A stretch of DNA of 64,000 bases from Mycolicibacterium iranicum (GTDB lineage Bacteria > Actinomycetota > Actinomycetes > Mycobacteriales > Mycobacteriaceae): contig NZ_LQPC01000052.1 in NCBI RefSeq assembly GCF_002101705.1, forward strand, positions 1-64,000, in the 5' to 3' direction. The position numbers were made by a program, and so were the translations under genes. This document shows positions 1 through 8,609 of this stretch, piece by piece; the stretch's first letter is position 1, and each line of letters opens with the position of its first letter. The notes beneath the pieces were generated by a model. It was given only the letters and a program-made list of their open reading frames with translations, was not told where the DNA came from and did not search any database.

Positions 1-27
1 CTATCCTCGCCACAGCAGGGCCCGAAC

Positions 28-600
28 ATGAGGAATTACGTGACGGCAGCCCCTGGGGAATTACGTGACCGTCGGCAGCTACACCGCCTCGGAATCCGTC
101 AAATCAACTCCACCCCCAACCACCCCACCACCTGCGGGAAGGTCGAACGCTTCCAACAAACACTCAAAAAGTGGCTCACCCACCAACCCAAAGCCAGCAC
201 CATCGACGAACTCCAAACCCAGCTCGACGCATTCACCGACGAATACAACCACCGCCGACCCCACCGCTCACTACCTCACAAAGCCACCCCAGCAGTCATC
301 TACACCAGCCGACCCAAAGCCACCCCAGCAACACGAATAGACACCCACAACCGGGTCCGCACCGACCGCGTCGATCAAGCCGGCGCCATCACCCTGCGCG
401 TCAACGGCCGCCTCCACCACATCGGCATCGGACGCCACCGCTACCGAACCCGCGTCCTAGTCCTCGCCCAGGACCACCACATCACCGTCATCAACGCCGC
501 CACCGGAGAAGTCCTGCGCGACTTCATCCTCGACCCCACCAGGGACTACCAGCCCACCGGCGCCCCCAAAGGCCCCAAACGGAAAAAACCGCGGACCTAA
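28..600 (+). pseudogene. IS481-family transposase, 5'-truncated (integrase core C-terminal part)
   Basis: This is the C-terminal part of a DDE (rve) transposase. The signature with the third catalytic acidic residue is seen as TCGKVERFQQTLKKWL, followed by YNHRRPHRSL, both typical of IS481 transposases. A C-terminal beta-rich segment follows. Family members are usually about 300-400 residues, so at most half is present and the first two catalytic aspartates are missing. The residues before LHRLGIRQIN do not look like transposase and coincide with a short duplicated sequence, so the ATG at 28 is probably not a native start. The stop codon at 598-600 lies inside a hairpin. Likely inactive by itself. 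Confidence 0.75.
32..78 (+). repeat. Short direct repeat at the truncated edge of the IS
   Basis: GGAATTACGTGAC occurs at 32-44 and again at 57-69, each followed within a few bases by GGCAG. The copies are 25 bases apart and sit exactly where transposase homology is lost. This suggests a junction made by a second element or by an illegitimate deletion. The identity of the repeat is unknown to me. Confidence 0.6.
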
Positions 601-613
601 AGTAGGTCCGCGG
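589..613 (+). terminator. Hairpin at the 3' end of the transposase gene
   Basis: Perfect 11-bp inverted repeat CCGCGGACCTA (589-599) and TAGGTCCGCGG (603-613) with a three-base loop. It includes the transposase stop codon. There is no T-run after it, so it could be a weak terminator or simply part of the IS end structure. Confidence 0.45.
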
Positions 614-639
614 CTATTCCGATGTCTTGCGACATCACA

Positions 640-716
640 TGGTAGCGGGGACAGGATTCGAACCTGCGACCTCTGGGTTATGAGCCCAGCGAGCTACCGA
701 GCTGCTCCACCCCGCG
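640..716 (-). tRNA. tRNA-Met (CAT), initiator type
   Basis: A 77-nt cloverleaf is readable on the minus strand, starting CGCGGGG and ending CCCCGCTACCA with an encoded CCA. The anticodon loop is CTCATAA (anticodon complement at 680-682). Two initiator hallmarks are visible: the first acceptor pair is a C1/T72 mismatch, and the anticodon stem ends in three G:C pairs (CTGGG/CCCAG). The T-arm GGTTCGAATCC is canonical. The CCA end abuts the IS element directly. Confidence 0.95.
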
Positions 717-797
717 TCGGGTGAACGCTAGGTTACCGGGGCCGCGGCCAGCCCTCCAAATCGCCTGCTCAGCGACCCGTTGGGGGCTAAAACCTGT

Positions 798-2750
798 CTA
801 GGACGAGTCCCCGACCGCGCGTGTCAGCCGCTCTGCCAGGAGCCCTGCGAACCGCGCCGGATCCTCCAGCACGCCTCCCTCGGCAAGAAGAGCGGTGCCG
901 TAGAGCAACTCGGCGGTACCGGTCAGCTCGTCGTCGGCGCCCCGGCTCAGGTGCGCCTGCCGGAGTCCCACGACGAGCGGGTGGTTGGGATTGAGCTCCA
1001 GAATCCGCTTCTCGACCGGGACCGGTTGACCGGACGCGCGGTACATACGGGCCAACGCCGGTGTGATGCCGAAGGTGTCGGTGATCAGGCACGCCGGCGA
1101 ATCGGTCAGGCGGGTGGACAGCCGCACTTCCTTGACGTGATCGCTGAGGGTCTCCTTCAGCCAGGCGGTCAGGTCGGCGAACTCCTTCTCACGCTCCTGG
1201 CGTTCGGCTTCCTGGGCGTCTTTGTCGGCCTCGGAGTCGAGGTCCACCTCGCCCTTGGCGACCGACTGCAGCGGCTTGCCGTCGAACTCGTGAACCGACT
1301 CCACCCACACTTCGTCGACCGGGTCGGTGAGCAACAGCACCTCGTAGCCCTTGGCCTTGAACGCCTCCAGATGCGGCGAGTTCAGCAGCTGCTGCCGCGA
1401 TTCGCCTGCGGCGTAGAAGATTTGGCTCTGCTCCTGCGGCATGCGGGCGACATATTCGGCCAGCGTGGTCGGTTCGTCCTCACTGCGGGTCGAGGCGAAC
1501 GAACACAGGCGCAGCAGTGTCTCCTGGTTGTCGGTGTCGCTCAACAATCCTTCCTTGAGGACTCGGCCGAACTGGGTCCAGAAGGTGCGGTACTTCTCGG
1601 GCTGCTCGTTCTGCATCTCGGCGATCGTGGAGAGCACCTTCTTGGTGAGCCTGCGCCGGATCGCCCGGATCTGCCGATCCTGCTGCAGGATTTCGCGAGA
1701 TACGTTGAGCGACATGTCTTGTGCGTCGACGACGCCCTTGACGAATCGCAGATACGGTGGCATCAGCTGGTCGCAGTCGGCCATGATGAAGACACGTTTG
1801 ACGTAGAGCTGAACCCCGACAGCAGCGTTCTGGTTGAACATGTCGAACGGCGCATGCGATGGGATGAACAGCAACGCCTGATATTCGAACGTGCCCTCCG
1901 CCCTCATCGCGATAATTTCCAGCGGCTGGTCCCACGCATGGGCGATGTGCTTGTAGAACTCCGTGTACTCCTCGTCGGAAACCTCGTCGCGGGGCCTGGC
2001 CCACAACGCCTTCATCGAGTTCAAGGTCTGTGTCTCCACGGTGACCGACTCCTCGCCACCGTCCTCGGTCGCCGGCGTCCGGCGCTCGACGTCCATACGG
2101 ACGGGCCATGCGATGAAGTCCGAGTACTGCTTGACGAGCTCCCGGATCTTCCACTCCGAGGTGTAGTCGTGCAGCTCGTTCTCTCGGTCTTCGGGCTTGA
2201 GGTGAAGCGTGACCGAAGTGCCCTGCGGCACTGCGTCTCCGGTCGCCTCGACCGTCTCGATGGTGTAGCTGCCCTCGCCGGTGGACTCCCATCGGGTCGC
2301 CTCACTCTCCCCGGCCTTGCGGGTGAGCAGCTCCACGCGGTCGGCCACCATGAAGCTTGCATAGAAGCCGATCCCGAACTGGCCGATGAGTGCCTCGGAG
2401 GCATCTTCCTTGGCATCGCGCAGTTGTTGCCGCAGCTCGGCCGTTCCCGACTTCGCCAGCGTCCCGATCAGCCCCACCACCTCGTCACGCGACATGCCGA
2501 TGCCGTTGTCACGCACGGTCAGAGTGCGCGCCTGCTTGTCGACATCGATCTCGATATGCAGATCGGAAGTGTCGACGTCCAGCTCCTTGTTCCGGAACGC
2601 TTCCAGTCGAAGCTTGTCCAGCGCATCGGAAGCGTTCGAGATGAGCTCCCGCAGGAACGAGTCCTTGTTGCTGTAGACGGAGTGGATCATCAGATCCAGC
2701 AGTTGGCGTGCCTCCGCCTGGAATTCGAGCTGCTCGACGTGTGCGGCCAT
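798..2750 (-). CDS. htpG: Molecular chaperone HtpG (Hsp90)
   Basis: A 650-residue Hsp90. The N-terminal GHKL ATPase motifs are clear: N39 in ISNASDALDKL, DNGIGM at 81-86 and GQFGIGFY at 123-130. Middle and C-terminal dimerization domains complete a normal full-length bacterial HtpG. It is a cytosolic ATP-dependent chaperone, not essential in most bacteria, usually heat or stress induced. The start MAAHVEQLEF matches the family. It stands alone between the tRNA gene and a FAD oxidoreductase. In M. tuberculosis htpG lies elsewhere, so this end of the window departs from the H37Rv order. I see no CIRCE-type operator in the 80 bases upstream. Confidence 0.97.
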   Translation of the reverse strand: MAAHVEQLEFQAEARQLLDLMIHSVYSNKDSFLRELISNASDALDKLRLEAFRNKELDVDTSDLHIEIDVDKQARTLTVRDNGIGMSRDEVVGLIGTLAKSGTAELRQQLRDAKEDASEALIGQFGIGFYASFMVADRVELLTRKAGESEATRWESTGEGSYTIETVEATGDAVPQGTSVTLHLKPEDRENELHDYTSEWKIRELVKQYSDFIAWPVRMDVERRTPATEDGGEESVTVETQTLNSMKALWARPRDEVSDEEYTEFYKHIAHAWDQPLEIIAMRAEGTFEYQALLFIPSHAPFDMFNQNAAVGVQLYVKRVFIMADCDQLMPPYLRFVKGVVDAQDMSLNVSREILQQDRQIRAIRRRLTKKVLSTIAEMQNEQPEKYRTFWTQFGRVLKEGLLSDTDNQETLLRLCSFASTRSEDEPTTLAEYVARMPQEQSQIFYAAGESRQQLLNSPHLEAFKAKGYEVLLLTDPVDEVWVESVHEFDGKPLQSVAKGEVDLDSEADKDAQEAERQEREKEFADLTAWLKETLSDHVKEVRLSTRLTDSPACLITDTFGITPALARMYRASGQPVPVEKRILELNPNHPLVVGLRQAHLSRGADDELTGTAELLYGTALLAEGGVLEDPARFAGLLAERLTRAVGDSS

Positions 2751-2831
2751 GCGCGTTTCCCCTTCGACAAAACGACCTCGGATGCCGGGAGGAAAATAGT
2801 AACCAGTGTCACCGGAGATCTGTACCGGCGG

Positions 2832-4220
2832 CTACGCAGGCGTCCGGATGACCTGACCCGTCGCCAGCACCCGCGCGGGGTCGTAACGATCGGCGAGTGC
2901 GGCGAGCCAATGCAGCGTGTCCGGGGTGTAGACCCGTGACGGGCGTGCCGGGTCATAGGAGGGTGCGAAGTTCGGCATCTGACCGCCCGTCGACCACTGC
3001 GCCACGGCCTGCGTCACCGCCCTCGCGTGCTCGACCACCATCGCCGCGATCTCGGGAGCCGACACCCCGATGACCGTGAGCGCGAACGCCGCATTCCGGT
3101 GGCAGAACGCGCTGCGGTGCTGCGGTTCGCGTGCCATCGCTCCCCCGAGCATCCGAAGTTCGACGATCACCTGCGGCGACTGCGATCCGGGCCCCGCGAC
3201 CGCGAGGATCGCGTCAACGGCCTCGGCGGGCAGGCCGGACAGCAGCGCCTGGTCTTCGTTGACCGGCATCGGGTCCAGCGGATCGGCATGCACCGCGCCG
3301 ATGGCCGCGTATGGCAGCACTCCGGCCGTATCCATCAGCGGAGCGGCCGCATTTCGGATCGGGGCGAGCAACCGCTCTGCTTCGGCGAAATCGCCGACAG
3401 CGGTGTAGCGCACCGAGATTGTCATCCGGCCCGCCAGCGGCTCGGGCACGCCCGGCAGCGGTGGCAACTGCTGGATCGCGATCGACGTGTTCACCATCTC
3501 GGGCAGATCCGCACACCATTCGCGCCAGGCGTGCAGCACCGCCGCCGCGTCGGGGCCGTCGAAAAACACAGCACCCCCGTAGAATTCGGAGACCGACGGC
3601 AGGTCGATCTCGACTGACGTCACGATGCCGAGCGTCGCCTTGCCCCCGCGCAGACCCCAGAACAGGTCGGCGTTCTCGTCGGGTGCCGCCCGCAGCAGGC
3701 GACCCTCTCCGGTCACCACATCGAACGAGCGCACGTGGTCCGACGAGACCCCGAACGTCCGCACCAGGGGACCGATCCCACCGCCGGTCAGGAATCCCAC
3801 CACGCCGACGTTGGGCGCCGACCCGCACAGCGGAGCCAAGCCGTGCGGCGCCGCGGCGTCGATGACGTCTTGCCAGCGGGCACCCGCACCCACCCGCGCG
3901 GTGCGATTCAGCGGGTCCACATCGACGTGCTTCATCGCCGAGGTCTGCACCAGGATGGTGTCCGGGCCGACACCGACGGCTCCGTGCCCGGTCGCCTGCA
4001 CCGTGACGGTGAAGCCGTGCGCGGCGGCGAACCTGACCGCGCCGGCCACGTCCTCGGGGGAAGTCGCCAGCACCACCGCCGCGGGGTTCACGGGTGCCGC
4101 CACGTTCCACGGCATGCAGCGCTCATAGCCGGGTTCACCGGGCAGCGCCACATGCGTCGCAACCTGGTCGCGCAGCGTGCGCAGCGCCTCGTCGCGCCTC
4201 AGGTCGGCCGTCATCGTCAT
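2832..4220 (-). CDS. FAD-linked oxidoreductase of the BBE/PCMH type
   Basis: 462 residues. The N-terminal half is a PCMH-type FAD-binding domain: VQATGHG provides the usual histidine for covalent 8-alpha flavin attachment, followed by VGAGARWQDV and the glycine-rich GFLTGGGIGPL. The C-terminus ends in the berberine-bridge-enzyme tail (YDPARVLATGQVI). The cysteine that makes bicovalent flavins in BBE enzymes is not seen in the equivalent region (GVSSDHVRS), so a single covalent link is more likely. Substrate unknown; relatives oxidize sugars, alkaloids or secondary metabolites. AAAGGA lies five to six bases before the first ATG. No partner gene is adjacent. Confidence 0.85.
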   Translation of the reverse strand: MTMTADLRRDEALRTLRDQVATHVALPGEPGYERCMPWNVAAPVNPAAVVLATSPEDVAGAVRFAAAHGFTVTVQATGHGAVGVGPDTILVQTSAMKHVDVDPLNRTARVGAGARWQDVIDAAAPHGLAPLCGSAPNVGVVGFLTGGGIGPLVRTFGVSSDHVRSFDVVTGEGRLLRAAPDENADLFWGLRGGKATLGIVTSVEIDLPSVSEFYGGAVFFDGPDAAAVLHAWREWCADLPEMVNTSIAIQQLPPLPGVPEPLAGRMTISVRYTAVGDFAEAERLLAPIRNAAAPLMDTAGVLPYAAIGAVHADPLDPMPVNEDQALLSGLPAEAVDAILAVAGPGSQSPQVIVELRMLGGAMAREPQHRSAFCHRNAAFALTVIGVSAPEIAAMVVEHARAVTQAVAQWSTGGQMPNFAPSYDPARPSRVYTPDTLHWLAALADRYDPARVLATGQVIRTPA

Positions 4221-4361
4221 GGGAGTCCTTTCTCGGATGCCTTGTGTCGGCGTGCAGCATCGCCGACCAGGCTTGGCAGCGCCTTAAGCAGGCGAACCAA
4301 GAAAAATCCAAGCGGACGCTACCGCGCGCTCACGAATGACGCGCGGCAGACCACGACGCGT

Positions 4362-4979
4362 CTACACCAGTTCGGGCACCCGCAAATGGGCCAACACCAG
4401 GTCGAAGTCGCACTTGTCGAGCACCTGCACGCCATCGCGTATCGAGGCGGTCTCCAGCTCGTCGAGGGCGTGGCGACTTCTCCTCATAGCCTCGGCGCTG
4501 TCGAAGGTCACCGACACCACGCCGAAGCCCGAATCGCGATCAGCCATAAGGCTGGCACTGCAGAACCCGTCCGACTCCTCCAGCGCCGGCATGGTGGCCA
4601 GCCGGAAGCCGTCGATCGCGCGATCGGCTTCGTTGGCGTCGACCCGGGCCCACGTGACCCGCACGCACGCGCCGGGCAACGAGCGATGGTCGCGGTGCAG
4701 CGCCGCGATCTCCCACTCGTCGACTGTGGGGCGCCCACCGAGGATCTCTGCCGCCCGGTCGCGGTAGTCCTTGGTGGCGGGCCCACTGGCCTTCATCGCC
4801 TCCTCGGACTCCCAAGCCGTGGTCGCGATGCACCGGCCGCTGAGCCGGTCGACCAGTAGCGACAGGCCGATGTAGCCGTCCAGACCCGTCAGCGCGGGCC
4901 AGACCGTGTCGTGGATGTAGGCGATCCCCGCGTCTATCGCCGAGGACCGTGCATGGATGGTGGAGCTGCGCGCATACAT
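4362..4979 (-). CDS. Tandem ABM-like (dimeric alpha-beta barrel) domain protein
   Basis: 205 residues with two related ferredoxin-like halves. The first has a GLDGYIGLSLLVDRLSGR strand-turn followed by TAWESEEAMKAS. The second has SDGFCSASLMADRDSGF followed by VTFDSAEAMRRS. Each repeat resembles antibiotic-biosynthesis-monooxygenase folds, which often form dimers; here the duplication could make an intramolecular dimer. A longer open frame extends to 5294, but this ATG is chosen because GGAGG lies five bases upstream and homologous sequence begins there. Function unknown; the ABM fold is used in quinone monooxygenases, heme degradation and stress proteins. A palindromic repeat (5088-5152) separates it from the SARP gene. 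Confidence 0.75.
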   Translation of the reverse strand: MYARSSTIHARSSAIDAGIAYIHDTVWPALTGLDGYIGLSLLVDRLSGRCIATTAWESEEAMKASGPATKDYRDRAAEILGGRPTVDEWEIAALHRDHRSLPGACVRVTWARVDANEADRAIDGFRLATMPALEESDGFCSASLMADRDSGFGVVSVTFDSAEAMRRSRHALDELETASIRDGVQVLDKCDFDLVLAHLRVPELV

Positions 4980-5087
4980 ATCTGCCTCCGTCGAACGCGG
5001 CAGCGTCCCAGCGGCGCCGCCGGACCTTTCGATCGTCCTCCTGCCAAGGATTCGGGGCAATGGGCGATGCGGGCGCTCGATCGCGGC

Positions 5088-5152
5088 GAGCGTGCGCGAA
5101 ATGCCGGCGATAGCGGCGCGTCGGCGTGCAAACACGCGCGCTCGCGGTGCAA
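5088..5152. repeat. Dispersed palindromic (REP-like) element, copy A
   Basis: Starts GCGAGCGTGCGCGAA and ends CACGCGCGCTCGCGG; the ends are inverted repeats of each other and can form a GC-rich stem. A related copy with the same ends lies at 33048-33112. Both sit in short gaps between co-directional minus-strand genes, just after the stop of the upstream gene, so terminator activity is plausible. Confidence 0.6.
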
Positions 5153-5164
5153 CCGAACGACCGG

Positions 5165-8100
5165 TCATATAAGGGCGCGGGCGGCGGCAGCGACCGCAGC
5201 CATGCCCACCCCGGCCGCTTCCGATGCCAATGCCGATGCCGCCGCAGCGCGCTCGGCTGTCGGTTCGGCCATTTGCAGCTCCAGTAGCCGGCACCGCAGA
5301 AGCGCCGGGACCCCTGCAGTGCGCTCGGCGATACCGCGCGCCACAGCGATGTCCGCGAGTGCACGCGGAGTTTCCCCCCGCAACGCGTGGAGCCGCGCCG
5401 TCGCCAACGCGACGGGCCCTGCCAACCCGACCTGGCCGATGACCGCGATCCGATCGCGGAACGGGTTCAGCGCGTTCAGCAGCGGATCGATGAACTCGGG
5501 CAGGTCATGGTCGGCGGCGAGATGGGCCAGCAGCGTGTGATGGCCCAGCGTCGTCCAGATGTGAGCCCGGTCCGGGTTGCCCGCCCACTGGCGCAAGGTG
5601 GCAAGCCCTTCGGCCCGAGCCTCGGGCCCGTCCAGCAAGGTCAGCACCGCGGTGCGCACCACGCCGACCATGCCCATGCCACCGGTCTCTTCGTTGGCGC
5701 GCAGGCTGTTCCAGCTCGGATCGACCGGGCCACCTCTCTCACGCAACAGCGTCGCGGTGGCCAGCAGCCCGCTGCCGGCCTCGTACAGTTCGGTCTGCTC
5801 GTGGACGTGGGCGGCGATGGCGTGGTGGCGTTCCGCCTCGGCGAAGTCACCGATCCAAACCGCGAGCACCGCCTCCATCCACCGCAGTTGCGCGCGCAAG
5901 ACCGGTAACTGCAGCTCTTCGCTACCCGCGATCCCGGCTTGCACGTATCGGCGTGCCCCGTCGACGTCACCGAGGTTCATCGCCGCCATCGTCGCGACGG
6001 AATGCGCGATCACCGCGTCCTCACGAGACCTGCTGTGGTGCAGTGATTTCAGACGCTGCACCCAGGACAGAGTTTCTGCGCTCAGCGTCGACACGCCGGA
6101 AAACGTGATCAGCCGGCCGATCAAGACGTCGGCGATGACGTCCGGATCACCCGTCCCGGTAGCGAGAATCTCGGCTCGATCCAGCAGACCGGGCGCTATG
6201 GTCGCATCGGGGTGATAGCAGTGTCCTACGGCGAGCGCGGGCAGCACCCGCGCCGCCGACGCCGGCTCTGCTTCCGATAGCGCTGCGGCGCGTTCGAGCA
6301 GCCCCAGCAGCTCACCGGGATCGTGACCCGGCGCCAGCCACGGCCATCCGCCGCTGGCCCGCAGCAGTGCACTGGCCACCCGTCCGGCAGATGCGACCTG
6401 CCTGCTGCGCAACGCCTCACCGAGGTAGCGCTGCACGCTGTCGAGCACCAATTGCCCACGGCCCGCGCGGGAGTGGGCTTCCAGAAGTTCCACCGTCAGC
6501 GCATCGCGCTCCCCGTCATCACGTACCGATACGGGCTGGCTGTCATAGGCGTCCAGCGCGGCCTGCCACCATCGCGCGGCGATGTCCGAACTCCACTGCG
6601 CCGTCGCGTGTTCGGCCGCAAGACGGCAGGCCTGCACGATCAGCGCCGGTTCGACGAGCGGCTGAGCGGCGACGAGATGTTGCGCCCGGCGCGTCGGCGC
6701 ATCCTGGGCCGTGCTGTCGGCCAGAACCTCGGCAACCTTGGCGTGAATCCGCTGACGCCGCAACGCAGGCATGCTTGCCAGCAGTTGCTCTCGGAGCAGA
6801 CCATGGGCGAACTCGTAGCCGCCGCCCGCATGCGCCGCGACGATGATGCGCTCATCGGCCGCTTCGTCGAGGTAGTCGGCAAGAGTGTCCAGGTCCAGCC
6901 TGGTGGCAGCGGCCAGCACCGGGACGGCACCAGCATCGATCTCGTCGCCGATCACCGCAGCGACCCGCAGCACCTGCACCACGGCCGGGTCGAGCGCGGC
7001 GAGCCGGCGGTCGAGGACCGAACGCACGGCATGCGGAATGTCATTGCCCACCCGCTCTTCTCGCGGCAGTCGCGCATACTCGGAGACGAAGAACGGGTTC
7101 CCGCCGGTGCGCGCGGCGAGCTCCGCGGCCTCGGCTGCGGTGACGGTGTCCTCGGCGACCTCGTTCGCCAGGACGGCGACATCGGCCGACGACAGTGCGG
7201 GCACCTCGATGTGACGGTTGTGTTCACCGCGGGCAACCGTGCTGAGCAGCCGCGCGACTTCCGGCGAGTGCTCACCGTCGCGGACGGTGACGACCACCAG
7301 GACGGGATGGTCGCGAAGCGAGCCGCTGATGTAGGACAGACAACTCGCGGAGGCGGTGTCAGACCACTGGACGTCGTCCACGACGACGGCCAGCAACCGT
7401 GGCGCCGATTCGAGGAGTGTCTGAATACGTTCGTAAACAAGAAATCTGGCCGTGTCGGGATCCGCGTGCGGCGGCACCTCAAGTACCTCGTCGGCGTCGG
7501 CACCGAGCGCCCTGACGAGGTGCCGCATCGGCCACCACGGTGGCGTACCACGTTCATCGGGGCAGTTGACCCACACCACGTCACCGCCACCCTCAGCAAC
7601 GAGGCCGGTGATTTCCTCGGCCAGCCGGGTCTTGCCGATCCCCGGCGGTCCCGACAGGACCAGCCAGCGCGCTGCGCCGGCCGCTACGCGGGCCAGAACC
7701 TCTGCAGCCCTTGCGAGTTCGCGGTCACGTCCCACCAGCGGGGCACGATGCGCAGTGGCTTCCACGGCCATCGCCGGTGGCGGCACCGGGTCAGGCTCCG
7801 GGAGGGCACCCGCGCCCGTCCACTCCGGAGTACGCGGCCACCCGGCGAGCTCGGGGGCCTGCCGAAGCACAGCGGTCTGCAGACCACGCAGCTCCGCCCC
7901 CGGCTCGAGCCCGAGCTCGTCGTCCAGCATCCGCGCATGACGCGTATAGGCGTCCAACGCGTTAGCGGCCCGCCCCGCCTGATAGAGCGCCAGCATGTGC
8001 AGCCGACAGCCCCTGTCAGCCAGTGGCTCCAGTTCACGCAACCGGGACGCCTCGGTCACCGCCTGCGCCGACTTTCCCAAGGCCAGAAGCGAGATCACCT

Positions 8101-8596
8101 TATTGGCAAGGCATTCCGTGCGCATCTCGGTCAGCCGCGCCGCGTCCTCGCGCAGCCAGTCGACGTCTCCCATGTCCTCGAGCAGGTCACCCCGCACCAC
8201 GCCCAGCGCTGCGTCGGCCTCGCGGAGCGCCTCATCCCACCGCTCGCCGTCGATGGCCGCGGCCGCACGGGCGCAGCTCGCCGCGAACACCGAGACATCC
8301 ACATCGTCGGTCGCGACGTCGAGGTAGTAGCCGGGTGACCGACGCACGATCGGCGACGCCATCTGCGACTCGCCGCGCAGTGCGCGCCTCAGGTTCGAGA
8401 TGTACACCTGCAGGCTCGCAGTCGCACTGGCCGGGACGTCATCACCCCACACGGCATCGATCAGCCGGTCCGTCGACACCACCCGGCCCTGCGCCAGCAG
8501 CAGAGCGGCCAGTACTGCCCGCTGCTTGCGCGGCCCGACGTCGACCGGCACTTCCCCGTCGACCACCTGCAGCGGCCCGAGCAACCGATAGCGCAC
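5165..8596 (-). CDS. SARP-family transcriptional regulator with AAA/TPR (AfsR/LuxR-like)
   Basis: 1143 residues. The N-terminus is a winged-helix DNA-binding domain (LLGPLQV, VGPRKQRAVLAALLLAQGRVVSTDRLIDAVW), then a bacterial transcriptional activation domain to about residue 245. An AAA/NB-ARC-type ATPase follows, with Walker A GPPGIGKT at 316-323 and Walker B LLAVVVDDVQWSD near 404. A long helical TPR-like C-terminus comes last, with no LuxR helix-turn-helix at the end. Such proteins activate secondary-metabolite or stress genes and integrate signals through ATP binding. No biosynthetic cluster is adjacent; the nearest minus-strand genes are the ABM-like protein and the FAD oxidoreductase, which are possible but unproven targets. 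Confidence 0.85.
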   Translation of the reverse strand: MRYRLLGPLQVVDGEVPVDVGPRKQRAVLAALLLAQGRVVSTDRLIDAVWGDDVPASATASLQVYISNLRRALRGESQMASPIVRRSPGYYLDVATDDVDVSVFAASCARAAAAIDGERWDEALREADAALGVVRGDLLEDMGDVDWLREDAARLTEMRTECLANKVISLLALGKSAQAVTEASRLRELEPLADRGCRLHMLALYQAGRAANALDAYTRHARMLDDELGLEPGAELRGLQTAVLRQAPELAGWPRTPEWTGAGALPEPDPVPPPAMAVEATAHRAPLVGRDRELARAAEVLARVAAGAARWLVLSGPPGIGKTRLAEEITGLVAEGGGDVVWVNCPDERGTPPWWPMRHLVRALGADADEVLEVPPHADPDTARFLVYERIQTLLESAPRLLAVVVDDVQWSDTASASCLSYISGSLRDHPVLVVVTVRDGEHSPEVARLLSTVARGEHNRHIEVPALSSADVAVLANEVAEDTVTAAEAAELAARTGGNPFFVSEYARLPREERVGNDIPHAVRSVLDRRLAALDPAVVQVLRVAAVIGDEIDAGAVPVLAAATRLDLDTLADYLDEAADERIIVAAHAGGGYEFAHGLLREQLLASMPALRRQRIHAKVAEVLADSTAQDAPTRRAQHLVAAQPLVEPALIVQACRLAAEHATAQWSSDIAARWWQAALDAYDSQPVSVRDDGERDALTVELLEAHSRAGRGQLVLDSVQRYLGEALRSRQVASAGRVASALLRASGGWPWLAPGHDPGELLGLLERAAALSEAEPASAARVLPALAVGHCYHPDATIAPGLLDRAEILATGTGDPDVIADVLIGRLITFSGVSTLSAETLSWVQRLKSLHHSRSREDAVIAHSVATMAAMNLGDVDGARRYVQAGIAGSEELQLPVLRAQLRWMEAVLAVWIGDFAEAERHHAIAAHVHEQTELYEAGSGLLATATLLRERGGPVDPSWNSLRANEETGGMGMVGVVRTAVLTLLDGPEARAEGLATLRQWAGNPDRAHIWTTLGHHTLLAHLAADHDLPEFIDPLLNALNPFRDRIAVIGQVGLAGPVALATARLHALRGETPRALADIAVARGIAERTAGVPALLRCRLLELQMAEPTAERAAAASALASEAAGVGMAAVAAAARALI

Positions 8597-8609
8597 CGGC
8601 GTCGGTGGC

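Larger units (their letters stand above)
1..639 (+). mobile_element. IS481-family insertion sequence, 3' remnant
   Basis: The transposase C-terminus (through about base 600) is followed by a short palindromic end at 621-636 (GATGTC, TTGC, GACATC) finishing in CACA at 639. On the opposite strand this end reads TGTGATGTCGCAAGACATC, which resembles the TG...CA terminal repeats I associate with actinobacterial IS481 elements. The left part is either outside the window or deleted: homology to a transposase only becomes convincing from about base 79. The boundary with the tRNA at 640 is exact. The left end and target duplication cannot be judged here. Confidence 0.7.

Noticed and set aside
780-2939. 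Long plus-strand open frame opposite htpG (719 codons)
   Set aside because: High-GC antisense shadow; htpG on the minus strand carries all Hsp90 motifs, while the antisense has no recognizable domain.
6323-8338. 671-codon plus-strand frame opposite the SARP gene
   Set aside because: Arg/Pro-rich translation without motifs, antisense to clear AAA and HTH domains.
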